Origin: Pseudomonas asgharzadehiana
GTDB lineage: Bacteria; Pseudomonadota; Gammaproteobacteria; Pseudomonadales; Pseudomonadaceae
Direction of reading: 5' to 3'
Length of the DNA stretch: 64,000 nt
NCBI RefSeq assembly: GCF_019139815.1
Contig: NZ_CP077079.1
Coordinates: forward strand, 3,782,001 to 3,846,000
This document shows, in pieces, positions 36,129 through 45,526 of the stretch. Position 1 is the stretch's first letter; each line of letters begins with the position of its first letter. The notes beneath the pieces are model-generated. The model ran no database searches. It saw only the letters and a list, made by a program, of their open reading frames with translations, and was not told the DNA's origin. The position numbers and the translations under genes are program-made.

Positions 36129-38417
36129 TCAAGCCAGTTCAGCTCGCAGTTGCCGGGCGGCCGCCACCATATGAATCAACGCCGCCTCCGTCTCCGGCCA
36201 AGCCCGTGTCTTCAACCCGCAATCGGGGTTAACCCACAACCGCTCGGCCGGAATGCGTGTGGCTGCCTTGCGCAGCAGGCCGGCCATTTGCGAGGCATCC
36301 GGTACCCGTGGCGAGTGGATGTCATAGACGCCCGGGCCGATGTCATTCGGGTAAGCGAAGGCTTCGAACGCGTCCAGCAGTTCCATGTCCGAGCGCGAGG
36401 TTTCGAGGGTGATCACGTCGGCATCCATCGCCGCGATGGACTCGATCACATCGTTGAACTCGCTGTAGCACATGTGCGTGTGGATCTGGGTTTCATCACG
36501 CACACCGCAGGCGCACAGGCGGAACACTTCGGTGGCCCAGTCCAGGTAATGCCGCCACTGCGCCTGGCGCAACGGCAGGCCTTCGCGGAATGCGGCCTCG
36601 TCGATCTGTACGATCTTGATACCCGCCGCTTCCAGGTCCAGCACTTCGTCGCCAATGGCCAAGGCCAACTGGCGAGCCTGCACTTCGAGGCTCACGTCTT
36701 CACGTGCGAAGGACCACATCAGCATGGTCACCGGGCCGGTCAGCATGCCTTTCATCACCTTGCTGGTCAGGCCTTGGGCATAACGGATCCACTCCACAGT
36801 CATGGCCTTCGGGCGGCTCAAGTCGCCGACAATCACCGCCGGTTTCACGCAGCGCGAACCGTAGCTTTGCACCCAGCCGAAGCGCGTGAACACGTAGCCC
36901 TCCAGTTGCTCGGCGAAGTACTCGACCATGTCGTTACGTTCGGCCTCACCGTGCACCAGCACATCCAGCCCGAGGTTTTCCTGCACCTGTACGGCGTGCT
37001 TGATCTCGCTGTGCATGGCTTCGACGTAGTCGGCTTCACTCAACTTGCCGGCCTTGTAAGACTGACGCGCCAGACGGATCGATGCGGTTTGCGGGAACGA
37101 ACCGATGGTGGTGGTCGGGAACAGTGGCAAGTTGAGGCCGGCGCGCTGTTTGTCGATACGCTGGGCAAACAGCGACTGGCGTTGGCTGTGCTTGGCGCTG
37201 ATGGCTGCAACACGCGCTTGTACGGCGGGTTTGTGAATACGCGGTGATGCGGCGCGGGCGGCGTGCACGGCGCGGCTGTCAGCCAGGGCCGCGCGTACGT
37301 CGGGGGCTTCGGGCCGGCTGACCGCCTGGGCCAGCACCGCCACTTCGGCGCACTTTTGCACGGCGAAGGCCAGCCAGCTTTTCAACTCGTCGTCCAATTG
37401 GTCTTCACGGCCCAGGTCCACCGGGCTGTGCAGCAGCGAGCAAGACGGCGCCACCCACAGGCGCTCGCCGAGTTTTTCATGAGCATGCTGCAAGGTCGCC
37501 AGGGCCTGTTCCAAGTCGCAACGCCACACGTTACGACCATTGACCACCCCCAGGGACAACACCTTGTAAGCAGGCAGACGATCAAGGATGGTCGGGTATT
37601 GATCTGCGGCACGCACCAGGTCGATATGCAGGCCATCGACCGGCAGGTTGGCGGCCAGGCCGAGGTTTTCTTCCAGCCCACCGAAATAGGTGGCCACCAG
37701 TTTTTTCAGCGGGTCGCGCTGGATCAGGTTGTAGGCGCGCTCAAAGGCGTTTTTCCATGCCTGCGGCAGGTCGAGTACCAGGATCGGCTCGTCGATCTGC
37801 ACCCATTCCACACCCAGCTCGGCCAGGCGCTGGAAGATCTGGCCGTATAGCGGCAGCAGGCGCTCCAGCAGGTCGAGTTTGTCGAAGTCGGCGCCCTTGG
37901 CCTTGCCCAACCACAGGTACGTCAGCGGGCCGATGATCACCGGCTTGACGCTGTGGCCCAGCTCACGGGCTTCCTGCACTTCCTCGAAGAGTTGGTCCCA
38001 ACCCAGGTGGAACTGCTGGTCGGCGCTGAATTCCGGCACCAGATAGTGATAGTTGGTATCGAACCACTTGGTCATTTCCTGGGCGTGGGCACCACCGCAG
38101 CAACTGTCGCTGACGCCACGCGCCATGCCGAACAGCGTGTGCAAGGTGACATGGCCGTCAGCCGGGCGGAAACGCTCGGGGATCACGCCAAACATCAGCG
38201 AATGCGTGAGTACCTGGTCGTACCAGGCGAAGTCACCGGCGGGCAACAGCTCAATACCGGCCTGCTTCTGCAGATCCCAATGGGCCTTGCGCAAGTCACG
38301 GCCCACGGCGCGCAGGCCGGCTTCGTCAAGTTCGCCCTTCCAAAACGCTTCCTGCGCTTTTTTCAGTTCACGATCGCGTCCAATACGCGGAAATCCAAGG
38401 GAATGAGCGACTGCCAT
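36129..38417 (-). CDS. metE: Cobalamin-independent methionine synthase MetE
   Basis: MetE transfers methyl from 5-methyltetrahydropteroyl-triglutamate to homocysteine, the last step of methionine synthesis, without B12. The 762-residue length is standard. The N-terminal domain starts [21 protein letters not shown]. The C-terminal catalytic domain has the zinc-binding HTHMCYSEF and the cysteine in [10 protein letters not shown]. The start at 38417 is preferred to an ATG seven codons upstream. Two TGAG-N5-CTC(A/G) sites upstream suggest MetR control. No cobalamin riboswitch was seen. Confidence 0.97.
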   Translation of the reverse strand: MAVAHSLGFPRIGRDRELKKAQEAFWKGELDEAGLRAVGRDLRKAHWDLQKQAGIELLPAGDFAWYDQVLTHSLMFGVIPERFRPADGHVTLHTLFGMARGVSDSCCGGAHAQEMTKWFDTNYHYLVPEFSADQQFHLGWDQLFEEVQEARELGHSVKPVIIGPLTYLWLGKAKGADFDKLDLLERLLPLYGQIFQRLAELGVEWVQIDEPILVLDLPQAWKNAFERAYNLIQRDPLKKLVATYFGGLEENLGLAANLPVDGLHIDLVRAADQYPTILDRLPAYKVLSLGVVNGRNVWRCDLEQALATLQHAHEKLGERLWVAPSCSLLHSPVDLGREDQLDDELKSWLAFAVQKCAEVAVLAQAVSRPEAPDVRAALADSRAVHAARAASPRIHKPAVQARVAAISAKHSQRQSLFAQRIDKQRAGLNLPLFPTTTIGSFPQTASIRLARQSYKAGKLSEADYVEAMHSEIKHAVQVQENLGLDVLVHGEAERNDMVEYFAEQLEGYVFTRFGWVQSYGSRCVKPAVIVGDLSRPKAMTVEWIRYAQGLTSKVMKGMLTGPVTMLMWSFAREDVSLEVQARQLALAIGDEVLDLEAAGIKIVQIDEAAFREGLPLRQAQWRHYLDWATEVFRLCACGVRDETQIHTHMCYSEFNDVIESIAAMDADVITLETSRSDMELLDAFEAFAYPNDIGPGVYDIHSPRVPDASQMAGLLRKAATRIPAERLWVNPDCGLKTRAWPETEAALIHMVAAARQLRAELA

Positions 38418-38474
38418 GACTGATAACTCCACTGCCAATATTCAATGGCAGCCATTGTCGGCGGGCGACGATAG

Positions 38475-38518
38475 TGAGACAAACTCATTTTATTTTAGAT
38501 CATCACGAGTTTTGCTCA
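38475..38518. promoter_or_regulatory. Tandem candidate MetR sites before metE
   Basis: TGAGACAAACTCA (38475-38487) and, on the other strand, TGAGCAAAACTCG (38506-38518) are two 13-bp dyads 31 bp apart. That is three helical turns, 57 to 102 bp upstream of the metE start. They resemble the TGAA-N5-TTCA pattern of MetR with G/C at the fourth positions. Confidence 0.4.
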
Positions 38519-38616
38519 TGTACGCAGACAAGCCTGTTTGGCCGGAAAGCGTGCTCCCACTGGATCGCGCAGCAGCTCAAAATCACTTACTCACTGACTG
38601 AAACCTGTGTAAAGCC

Positions 38617-39468
38617 TCAGTCAATCAAGCCATGCGCGTCATAAAACGGATACGGGCCCGGGTAGTCCCCGAACACGCCGTTGTGGCTGATCAGCCCCTG
38701 TTGCGCGTCCCAGCGATGCAACAGATACCCCGCCGGTTCCAGGTTGAAATGCGCGGGTGCCGCTGCCTGCAAATCCAGCACGATCTGATGGGACGTGCCG
38801 GGGCACACACAGCTGAGGCTGCCACCGAAGCGTCGCTGCATCGGTCGGTGCAGGTGCCCGCATAACAGGCGTTCTACTTGGGGGTGCCGGGCGACGACGG
38901 CTTCCAGGGCGGTGGCATTGATAAAGGGTTCGCGGTCCATATGGCCGATGCCGCTGATAAAGGGCGGATGGTGCAGGATCAGCAAGGTCGGCACATCAGG
39001 GCGCAACGCCAACTGTGCGTCGAGCCACTGCACTTGGCTGTCGAGTAACTGGCCACCATGGCCGCCGGGAATGGTGGAATCCAAACCGATCAGCCGCAGC
39101 GGGTGCGCGTCCACCACCCAATCCAACGGGCCGTCGGCCGAACGCGGCAAATAGGCGTGGTCACTGAATGCATCCAACAGCGGCCCACGGCTGTCATGGT
39201 TGCCCGGCACCAGGTAGCACGGCATGTGCAGGCGCGCGAGTTGCGGGTGCAGCACGGCGTATTCATCGGCGCGGCCGAAGTCCACCAGGTCGCCGCTGAC
39301 CACCACGATATCCGGCCGCGGCCGGCTGGCGTTCAGATGGTCGATGGCGCGGCGCAGTGCGCCCAGGGTATCCACAACCCCATAGGTGAGGCGCTGGCCG
39401 GCTTTAAGGTGCAGGTCACTGATGTGGGCGACTAGAAACGGACGATTCACAGGCAAATTCTCACGCAT
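38617..39468 (-). CDS. CpdA-like metallophosphoesterase
   Basis: This is a 283-residue calcineurin-like phosphodiesterase with a complete metal-site series: HISDLHL, VVSGDLVDFG, VPGNHDSRG, ILHHPPF and LLCGHLHRP. It belongs to the CpdA/class III phosphodiesterase group, which hydrolyses cyclic nucleotides or phosphodiesters such as glycerophosphodiesters. It overlaps the ATPase gene by 8 bp, so it is the last gene of the importer operon. A role in splitting an imported phosphodiester is more likely than cAMP control. That is inference. Confidence 0.85.
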   Translation of the reverse strand: MRENLPVNRPFLVAHISDLHLKAGQRLTYGVVDTLGALRRAIDHLNASRPRPDIVVVSGDLVDFGRADEYAVLHPQLARLHMPCYLVPGNHDSRGPLLDAFSDHAYLPRSADGPLDWVVDAHPLRLIGLDSTIPGGHGGQLLDSQVQWLDAQLALRPDVPTLLILHHPPFISGIGHMDREPFINATALEAVVARHPQVERLLCGHLHRPMQRRFGGSLSCVCPGTSHQIVLDLQAAAPAHFNLEPAGYLLHRWDAQQGLISHNGVFGDYPGPYPFYDAHGLID

Positions 39469-40492
39469 TGAGGGTGAACAATGTATGCGGCGCAATTGCC
39501 AGGGCCATCGGCACGCCGACGCTGTACAGGTGGTTGTCGCTGCTGTCGACCAGCAGCGGTTGTGGGCCGCCGACGTCGACCAGCAAACGGCTGTGCGCGC
39601 CCTGGAAAAACTGCGCGAGCAGATGCCCCTGCAGATGCCCTTCGTGTTCCATCACCCGCAGGTGTTCGGGGCGGCAGTACACGGTACTGGGCACATGAGC
39701 CTTGTGCCACGGCAACTCGCCGCCGCAGACTTTCAAACCGTGAACGGAGGGTTCGATGACTTCAAAGGCGTTCAGGTTGCCGACGAAACCGGCGACGAAG
39801 GCATTCGCCGGTTGCTGGTAGATCTCCCGTGGGCTGGCCAGTTGCGCGATGCGGCCGTGCTCCATCACCAGGATGCGATCACCGAGGGCCATGGCTTCGC
39901 CCTGGTCATGGGTGACAAATACCGACGTGATGCCGAGGCCGCGCAGCAGTTCATTCAGCTCACTGCGCAGGCGCTCACGCAGTTGCGCATCGAGGGCGGC
40001 CAGCGGTTCATCCAACAACAGCACTTTGGGGCGCGGCGCCAGGGCGCGGGCGAGTGCCACGCGTTGGCGCTGGCCGCCGGACAACTCGTGGATGCTGCGC
40101 GCGCCGTGGTCCTGCAGCCCCACCAGTTCCAGCAACTCGTCGCAGCGCTTGTTGCGCTCCAGCGGCGACATACCGCGAACCTTCAAGCCATAAACGATAT
40201 TCCCCGCCACATCCAGGTTGGGAAACAACGCGTAGTTCTGGAACACCATGCCCACGTCGCGACGCTCGATGGGCAGGCGCGTCACATCCCGGTCACCGAA
40301 CAGCACCTGGCCAACGTCCGGGCGCTCCAGACCGGCGATCAGGCGCAAGGTGGTGGTTTTGCCACAGCCGGACGGGCCGAGAATCGCCAGGGTTTCGCCG
40401 CCTTCGACGGTCAAATTCATGGCATGCACGGCCACGGTGCCGTCGGCGAATGCCTTGCGACAGCCCTGCAGGCGAATAGTGATAGCGGTCAT
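39461..40492 (-). CDS. ABC importer ATP-binding protein (Fe3+/polyamine/AEP type)
   Basis: This is a 343-residue ATPase with Walker A GPSGCGKTT, signature LSGGQ, Walker B VLLLDEPLAALD and the H-loop VTHD, plus a C-terminal TOBE domain (about 240-343). The size and C-terminal domain place it with the PotA/FbpC/PhnT importer ATPases. It overlaps the permease gene by 4 bp and the metallophosphoesterase by 8 bp. Confidence 0.92.
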   Translation of the reverse strand: MTAITIRLQGCRKAFADGTVAVHAMNLTVEGGETLAILGPSGCGKTTTLRLIAGLERPDVGQVLFGDRDVTRLPIERRDVGMVFQNYALFPNLDVAGNIVYGLKVRGMSPLERNKRCDELLELVGLQDHGARSIHELSGGQRQRVALARALAPRPKVLLLDEPLAALDAQLRERLRSELNELLRGLGITSVFVTHDQGEAMALGDRILVMEHGRIAQLASPREIYQQPANAFVAGFVGNLNAFEVIEPSVHGLKVCGGELPWHKAHVPSTVYCRPEHLRVMEHEGHLQGHLLAQFFQGAHSRLLVDVGGPQPLLVDSSDNHLYSVGVPMALAIAPHTLFTLNA

Positions 40493-41283
40493 CGACGCTC
40501 TCCACGGGATAAACGGGCACTGATGGCCTGCAATGCAATCAGCAGCGGCACGATCATCAGCAAAAAGATCAGGGTGTAGGCACTGGCGATTTCCAGGCGT
40601 GCCGAGGCATAGCTGTCGGCCAGGCCGACCGGCAGGGTTTTGGTCATCGGTGTGTGCAACATCCAGGTCAGGTTGAATTCACCCAGGGACAGGGTGACCA
40701 CCATCAGCACCCCCGCCAGAATCCCCGCCCGGCAGTTGGGCACCACCACGCTGAAAAAGCGCTTGATAGGGCCGGCGCCAAGGCTGGCCGCCGCCTCTTC
40801 CAGCACCGGCAGTTGCTGGCGCTGCATCACCGCCATTACCGGGCGTACCAAAAATGGCAGGGTGAACAGCACATGACCGACCAGGATGAACAGCCAACTG
40901 CTGCGAAACGCGCCGAACTGGCCGTAGGTGAGCAGCAAGGCCAGCGCACTGGCCAGGCCCGGCATCGCCACCGGCAGCACCATCAGTTTCTCGAAGGCGC
41001 GGCTGAAGCGGTTGTTCATGCGCACCAGGGCGTAAGCCGCCGGTACGCCGACCACACACACGCACACTGCGCAGGCCACGGCCAGTTGCAGCGACAGCCA
41101 CACGGTTGGCGAATAGGCCTGCCATACCTGCACCAGCCAATCGAACGTGAGGCCACTGGACAGGCCGACAAAGAAGTTGCGTGTGAGCCCCGCCAGTAAC
41201 GACATCAACACCGGCACCAACATGAAAGCGCACACCAGCAAGGTAAACAGCAGTTGCACAACAAACAGTGATGAGCGCTTCAC
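40489..41283 (-). CDS. ABC importer permease (second)
   Basis: This is a 264-residue BPD-type permease with six membrane segments and the EAA loop (EEAAASLGAGPIKRFFSVVVP) that docks on the ATPase. The start is GTG at 41283, read within a 4-bp overlap with the first permease. The frame is open much further upstream but only inside that gene. Its partner is the first permease. Confidence 0.9.
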   Translation of the reverse strand: MKRSSLFVVQLLFTLLVCAFMLVPVLMSLLAGLTRNFFVGLSSGLTFDWLVQVWQAYSPTVWLSLQLAVACAVCVCVVGVPAAYALVRMNNRFSRAFEKLMVLPVAMPGLASALALLLTYGQFGAFRSSWLFILVGHVLFTLPFLVRPVMAVMQRQQLPVLEEAAASLGAGPIKRFFSVVVPNCRAGILAGVLMVVTLSLGEFNLTWMLHTPMTKTLPVGLADSYASARLEIASAYTLIFLLMIVPLLIALQAISARLSRGERR

Positions 41284-42098
41284 AGGACCGTCCCCGCGTT
41301 TTTCACCAGGCGCCGCGTGAGCAGCAACACCGCCCAGGTCACCGCGCCCAGTACCACCGACAACGCAGCGGCGACGGCAAAGTTGGCGTAATTGGTGAAT
41401 ACGTTGTAGATCGCCACGGGAGTGACGTTCAGCCGCGTGCCCAAGGTAAAGGCCGTGCCGAAGGCGCCCATCGACGTGGCAAAACAGATCGCCCCGCACG
41501 ACGCCAGCGCCGGCGCCAGGCCGGGTACGATCACGTCGCACACCACGCGCCAGTGCCCGGCGCCCAGCGAATGCGCGGCTTCTTCCAGGCTGCGGTCAAG
41601 GCTTTCGCAGGCGGCCATTACCGTGAGAATCACCCGTGGGATCGAGAAGTACAGATAACCCACGAACAACCCGGCCAACGAGTAGGCGAAGATCCACCGC
41701 TCACCGGCCAGGTGCAGGCCCAGAGACGCCAGCAGGCCCTGGCGCCCCGCCAACAGAATCACCAGAAAGCCCACCACCACGCCGGGAAACGCCAGCGGAA
41801 ACGTGAGCAACGCCACCAGCGCCGAGCGCCCGAAAAACCGCTGCCGCGCGAGGAACACCCCACTGATACCGCCCACCAGCAAGGCCGCGCCCGTGACGAC
41901 CATCGCCAGCACGCAGGTTTGCACCAGGCTGCCCACGTACTGTGCGCTGCTGAGCACTTGCCAATAGCCGCTGCCATTGCTGTCACGGCTTTCGCTGCCC
42001 AGCACGATCAAGTGCGCAAGCGGCAACAGCCAGAACGCCAACAGCACCGCAAACGCCGGGGCCAGGGCCCAGGCGGCGTGTCGTGCGGATGTGGCCAC
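41280..42098 (-). CDS. ABC importer permease (first)
   Basis: This is a 272-residue BPD-type permease with about six membrane segments and the EAA motif EEAAHSLGAGHWRVVCDVIVP. It begins at GTG directly after the stop of the binding-protein gene, with no bases between, and overlaps the next permease by 4 bp. The two-permease, one-ATPase design with the TOBE-type ATPase is that of ferric, polyamine and 2-aminoethylphosphonate importers. Confidence 0.9.
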   Translation of the reverse strand: MATSARHAAWALAPAFAVLLAFWLLPLAHLIVLGSESRDSNGSGYWQVLSSAQYVGSLVQTCVLAMVVTGAALLVGGISGVFLARQRFFGRSALVALLTFPLAFPGVVVGFLVILLAGRQGLLASLGLHLAGERWIFAYSLAGLFVGYLYFSIPRVILTVMAACESLDRSLEEAAHSLGAGHWRVVCDVIVPGLAPALASCGAICFATSMGAFGTAFTLGTRLNVTPVAIYNVFTNYANFAVAAALSVVLGAVTWAVLLLTRRLVKNAGTVL

Positions 42099-43103
42099 TT
42101 ACTTGACCTCGTTCAGGTAACGGGCGGCGAAGGCTTCCTGCACGGCGGCCATTTTCTGGTAGTCCACCACGCCGGCGCGGGCGTAGTCGCTGTCCGGCAG
42201 GAATTGCGCGGCGACTTCGGCTGGTATCGGCACCGGGCGTACCGGTCGCAGGTACGCCTTGGCCCACAATGCCTGGCCGGCGTCGGACAGCACAAAGTCC
42301 AGTACCTTCTCGCCATTGGCGCGGTGCGGCGCGTTGGCAACCAGGCTCATGACATACGGCACGCTGATGCTGCCTTCCCTGGGGATCACGAAGTCGACGT
42401 GAGCGTTGTCTTTGTAGCGTGCGCGGTAGGCGTTGAAGTCGTAGTCCACCAGGATCGGCAACTCACCGGACAGCACCCGCGCATAGGCGGTTTGCTTGGG
42501 CACGATGGGGGCGTTTTGCGCCAGTTTCTGGAAGTAGTCGATGGCCGGGGTGAAGTTGTCCAGGTCGCCGCCCAGGGCGCGGTTGATCGCCACCGCCGAC
42601 ACGTAGCCGACGAACGCGCTGGACGGGTCGAGGTAACCGACCATGCCTTTGTATTCGGGCTTGAGCAGGTCAGCCCAGCTTTGCGGTACGGGCAGGCCGC
42701 CCAGGGCATCGACGTTGACCATGATGCCCAAGGTGCCGGAGTGGATCGCAAACCACTGCCCCGCCGGGTCTTTCAAACCGGAGGGGATCTGCTCCCAGCC
42801 TTTGGGTGTGTAGCCATCGACCACGCCGGCTTTTTGCGCCTGCAGGCCGAAGGTCACGCCGTAGTACACCACGTCGGCCACCGGCGCGGCTTTTTCCGCC
42901 ACCAGTTGCGCCAGGGACTGGCCGGAGTTCTTGTTGTCCAGCGGCACTTGCACGCCAGTATCGGCGGCAATGGCCTTGAGTTGGGTGCCCCAGTCGGCCC
43001 AGTCCGGCGGGCAGTTGTAGCAAATCGCGGTGTCGGCGGCCTGGGCCAGGCTGGCCATGCCACACAGCAGCACGGCGGCCAGGGTTTTACGGAATGCGCG
43101 CAT
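42099..43103 (-). CDS. Periplasmic substrate-binding protein of ABC importer
   Basis: This 334-residue binding protein has a signal peptide (about 1-21, ASLAQAAD). It falls in the family-1 group of ferric/phosphate-ester binders (SGQSLAQLVAEKAAPVADVVYYG; PVPQSWADLLKPEYKG; GYLDPSSAFVGY). No tyrosine pair typical of iron binders is obvious, so the ligand may be a phosphorylated organic compound, in line with the phosphodiesterase in the operon. The start overlaps the LacI gene by 17 bp. Confidence 0.85.
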   Translation of the reverse strand: MRAFRKTLAAVLLCGMASLAQAADTAICYNCPPDWADWGTQLKAIAADTGVQVPLDNKNSGQSLAQLVAEKAAPVADVVYYGVTFGLQAQKAGVVDGYTPKGWEQIPSGLKDPAGQWFAIHSGTLGIMVNVDALGGLPVPQSWADLLKPEYKGMVGYLDPSSAFVGYVSAVAINRALGGDLDNFTPAIDYFQKLAQNAPIVPKQTAYARVLSGELPILVDYDFNAYRARYKDNAHVDFVIPREGSISVPYVMSLVANAPHRANGEKVLDFVLSDAGQALWAKAYLRPVRPVPIPAEVAAQFLPDSDYARAGVVDYQKMAAVQEAFAARYLNEVK

Positions 43104-44106
43104 CAAGGGACTCCTCATGGGGTTGGCTGCTTTCGCCCGGCCGGATATGGCAAGGCAGACAATGGGAAATCGGGGCGTTGCCGGCGATCTGCGCCAGCAA
43201 TTGGTCAATCACTGTGCTGGCGAGCAGCGCGATGGGCTGCACCACGCTGCACAGGGTCGGGTGCGTCTGGGTGCCGAGGGATATGCCGTCAAAGCCCATC
43301 ACCGACAGTTGCTGGGGCACGTGCCAGGCGTTGCGACGCAACTCGGCGATCAGGCTGATGGCCAGGAAATCGTTGGAGCACAGCAGCGCGGTGGGCGCCT
43401 CGGGGCCTTCGAGGTACGGCTGGATGGCGACGAATTCAGCCTGAGTGTGGGCCGGCATTTCGATCACCGGGCGGCTCTTGAGGCCGAACGCTTGCATGGC
43501 GTCGCAATACCCGGCGTAACGCAGGCGCGCACGGTCGGACTGCAACGCGGGGCCGGCGACCATGCTGACGCGCCGGTGCCCTGCTTCCAGCAGATACCGC
43601 GTGGCCATGGCCATGCCGGCGCGGTTGTCCACCGACACGGCGCTGTAGTTGGGGTTGCTCGGTTGGTGATAGGCCAGCACGAACGGGGTTTTCTCGGTAT
43701 TGAGGCTGCTGAGCACGCTGTTGCTCTCGGCATCGGTGACGGTCAGCACCAGGCCGTCGACGCGCTGGCGTAGCAGTTCTTCGACCACGCTGCACTCGCG
43801 CTCGGCGCTGTAGTCGGTGGTCGCCAACACCAGGCTGTAGCCGCGCAACCGCGCCGCGCGCTCCATGGCCTGGAACTGTTCGGCGAACACTGGGTTGAGC
43901 AGGTTTGGGACGACCACGCCGATCAGGTTGGTGGTTTGCAGGCGCAGCTGGCGGCCCAGCAGGTTGGGACGAAAACCCAGCTCACGGGCGGCGGCAAACA
44001 CCTGTTCACGGGTGCTCATGCGCACCTGCTCAGGGGAGGCAAAGGTACGCGCGGCGGTGGCGCGGGATACCCCAGCCAGGCGTGCAACGTCTTTCAGGTC
44101 AGTCAT
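43087..44106 (-). CDS. LacI-family regulator of the ABC importer operon
   Basis: This is a 339-residue LacI/GalR regulator. The N-terminal helix-turn-helix and hinge are MTDLKDVARLAGVSRATAAR... and NLLGRQLRLQTTNLIGVVVP. The effector domain (about 60-330) ends LSVMGFDGISLGTQTHPTL. It is the first gene of the six-gene operon and overlaps the binding-protein gene by 17 bp. A perfect palindrome 11 bp before its start is a likely autoregulatory operator. The effector is unknown. Confidence 0.9.
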   Translation of the reverse strand: MTDLKDVARLAGVSRATAARTFASPEQVRMSTREQVFAAARELGFRPNLLGRQLRLQTTNLIGVVVPNLLNPVFAEQFQAMERAARLRGYSLVLATTDYSAERECSVVEELLRQRVDGLVLTVTDAESNSVLSSLNTEKTPFVLAYHQPSNPNYSAVSVDNRAGMAMATRYLLEAGHRRVSMVAGPALQSDRARLRYAGYCDAMQAFGLKSRPVIEMPAHTQAEFVAIQPYLEGPEAPTALLCSNDFLAISLIAELRRNAWHVPQQLSVMGFDGISLGTQTHPTLCSVVQPIALLASTVIDQLLAQIAGNAPISHCLPCHIRPGESSQPHEESLDARIP

Positions 44107-44117
44107 TGTCACTCGCT

Positions 44118-44131
44118 TGAGATCGATCTCA
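44118..44131. promoter_or_regulatory. Candidate LacI-type operator
   Basis: TGAGATCGATCTCA is a perfect 14-bp palindrome with the central CG step typical of LacI-family operators, 11 bp upstream of the LacI gene start. Binding there would block initiation of the operon. Confidence 0.55.
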
Positions 44132-44221
44132 TTGGCCAGGACAGTAACGGGGCAATATGGCAGGACGGTGGTAGAGAGATGACGGTTTGATGTCAATGTA
44201 ACTGATGCACAGAGAATCAAT

Positions 44222-44249
44222 TGTGGGAGGGGGCTTGCTCCCTCCCACA
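44222..44249. repeat. REP hairpin in divergent gap
   Basis: TGTGGGAGGGGGCTTGCTCC followed by CTCCCACA lies in the 293-bp gap between the LacI and decarboxylase genes. It is the only REP copy found between divergent genes here. Confidence 0.85.
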
Positions 44250-44399
44250 CTGGACCGGTGTACATCCATGGATAGTCATACTCGAGGACTATGCTGGGAG
44301 ACCGGGTGCGCAAAATCCGCCGGCTAACCTTTCGATCCTGACCAAGTGCGGGCACAATGCGTGTCCTTTTTTGGCAGGCACCGCCGCAGGCTCTCAAAA

Positions 44400-45497
44400 A
44401 TGATCAAAACGCCGTACTACCTCATCGATAAACAGAAGCTTCTGGTCAACATGCAGAAGATTGCTTACGTGCGCGAACAGTCCGGCGCCAAGGCTCTGCT
44501 GGCGCTCAAGTGCTTTGCCACCTGGTCGGTGTTCGACTTGATGCAGCAATACATGGACGGCACCACGTCGTCGTCGCTGTATGAGCTCAAGCTCGGTCGC
44601 CAGAAATTCGAAGGCGAGGCCCACGCCTACAGCGTGGCCTGGGCCGACGATGAAATCGAAGAGATGCTGGAGAACTGCGACAAGATCATCTTCAACTCGA
44701 TCAGCCAGTTGCAGCGTTTCGCCGAACGCAGCGAAGGCAAGACCCGTGGCCTGCGTGTGAACCCGCAGGTGAGCAGTTCCGATTACCTGCTGGCCGACCC
44801 GGCGCGCCCATTCAGCCGCCTGGGCGAATGGGACCCGGTGAAGATCGAAGGCGTGATCGAACAGATCTCCGGCTTCATGTTCCATAACAACTGCGAGAAC
44901 GGCGATTTCAGCCTGTTCGACAAGATGCTCGGCACCATCGAGGAACGCTTCGGTGAACTGCTGCACAAGGTCAAGTGGGTCAGCCTCGGCGGCGGCATCC
45001 ACTTCACCGGCGAAGGCTACGCGCTGGACGCGTTCTGCGCGCGCTTGAAGGCGTTCTCCGAAAAGTACGGCGTGCAGGTCTACCTGGAACCCGGCGAAGC
45101 GGCGATCACCAACAGCGCCTCGCTGGAAGTCACCGTGCTCGACACGCTCTACAACGGCAAAAACCTCGCCGTGGTCGACAGCTCCATCGAGGCCCACCTG
45201 TTGGACCTGCTGATCTACCGCCTCAACGCCAAGCTGGCACCCAGCGCGGGTGAACACACCGTCATGGTGTGCGGCAAATCGTGCCTGGCCGGGGACATCT
45301 TCGGCGAATATCAATTTGATCGTCCGCTGGCCATCGGCGATCGGCTGTCGTTCATCGACACCGCGGGCTATACCATGGTCAAGAAAAACTGGTTCAACGG
45401 CCTGAAAATGCCGTCCATCGTAGTGAAACAACTCGACGGTACAGTCGAAGTGGTTCGTGAATTTGGTTACGACGACTACCTGTCCAGCCTTTCGTAA
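44400..45497 (+). CDS. nspC: Carboxynorspermidine/carboxyspermidine decarboxylase
   Basis: This is a 365-residue PLP enzyme of the alanine-racemase-fold decarboxylase group, which removes the carboxyl group from carboxynorspermidine or carboxyspermidine. The PLP lysine lies in LALKCFATWS. GGGIHFTGEGY binds the phosphate, and CGKSCLAGD supplies the active-site cysteine of the partner subunit. MIKTPYYLID is the family N-terminus, so 44400 is taken as start. The dehydrogenase for the preceding step follows 29 bp later. Confidence 0.93.
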   Translation: MIKTPYYLIDKQKLLVNMQKIAYVREQSGAKALLALKCFATWSVFDLMQQYMDGTTSSSLYELKLGRQKFEGEAHAYSVAWADDEIEEMLENCDKIIFNSISQLQRFAERSEGKTRGLRVNPQVSSSDYLLADPARPFSRLGEWDPVKIEGVIEQISGFMFHNNCENGDFSLFDKMLGTIEERFGELLHKVKWVSLGGGIHFTGEGYALDAFCARLKAFSEKYGVQVYLEPGEAAITNSASLEVTVLDTLYNGKNLAVVDSSIEAHLLDLLIYRLNAKLAPSAGEHTVMVCGKSCLAGDIFGEYQFDRPLAIGDRLSFIDTAGYTMVKKNWFNGLKMPSIVVKQLDGTVEVVREFGYDDYLSSLS

Positions 45498-45526
45498 GCT
45501 GGCGGATATTAGGAGAGTAAAAGCAA

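Noticed and set aside
38416..38601. Short plus-strand frame divergent from metE
   Set aside because: It begins inside the metE start codon and covers the presumed regulatory sites; no ribosome site and no similarity to MetR.
38418..38616. Cobalamin riboswitch upstream of metE
   Set aside because: No B12-box-like sequence was found; the region is too short and holds dyads instead.
41268..43358. Plus-strand open frame of about 700 codons across the importer operon
   Set aside because: It spans two permeases and a binding protein on the other strand and its translation is Arg/His/Gln-rich without a domain.
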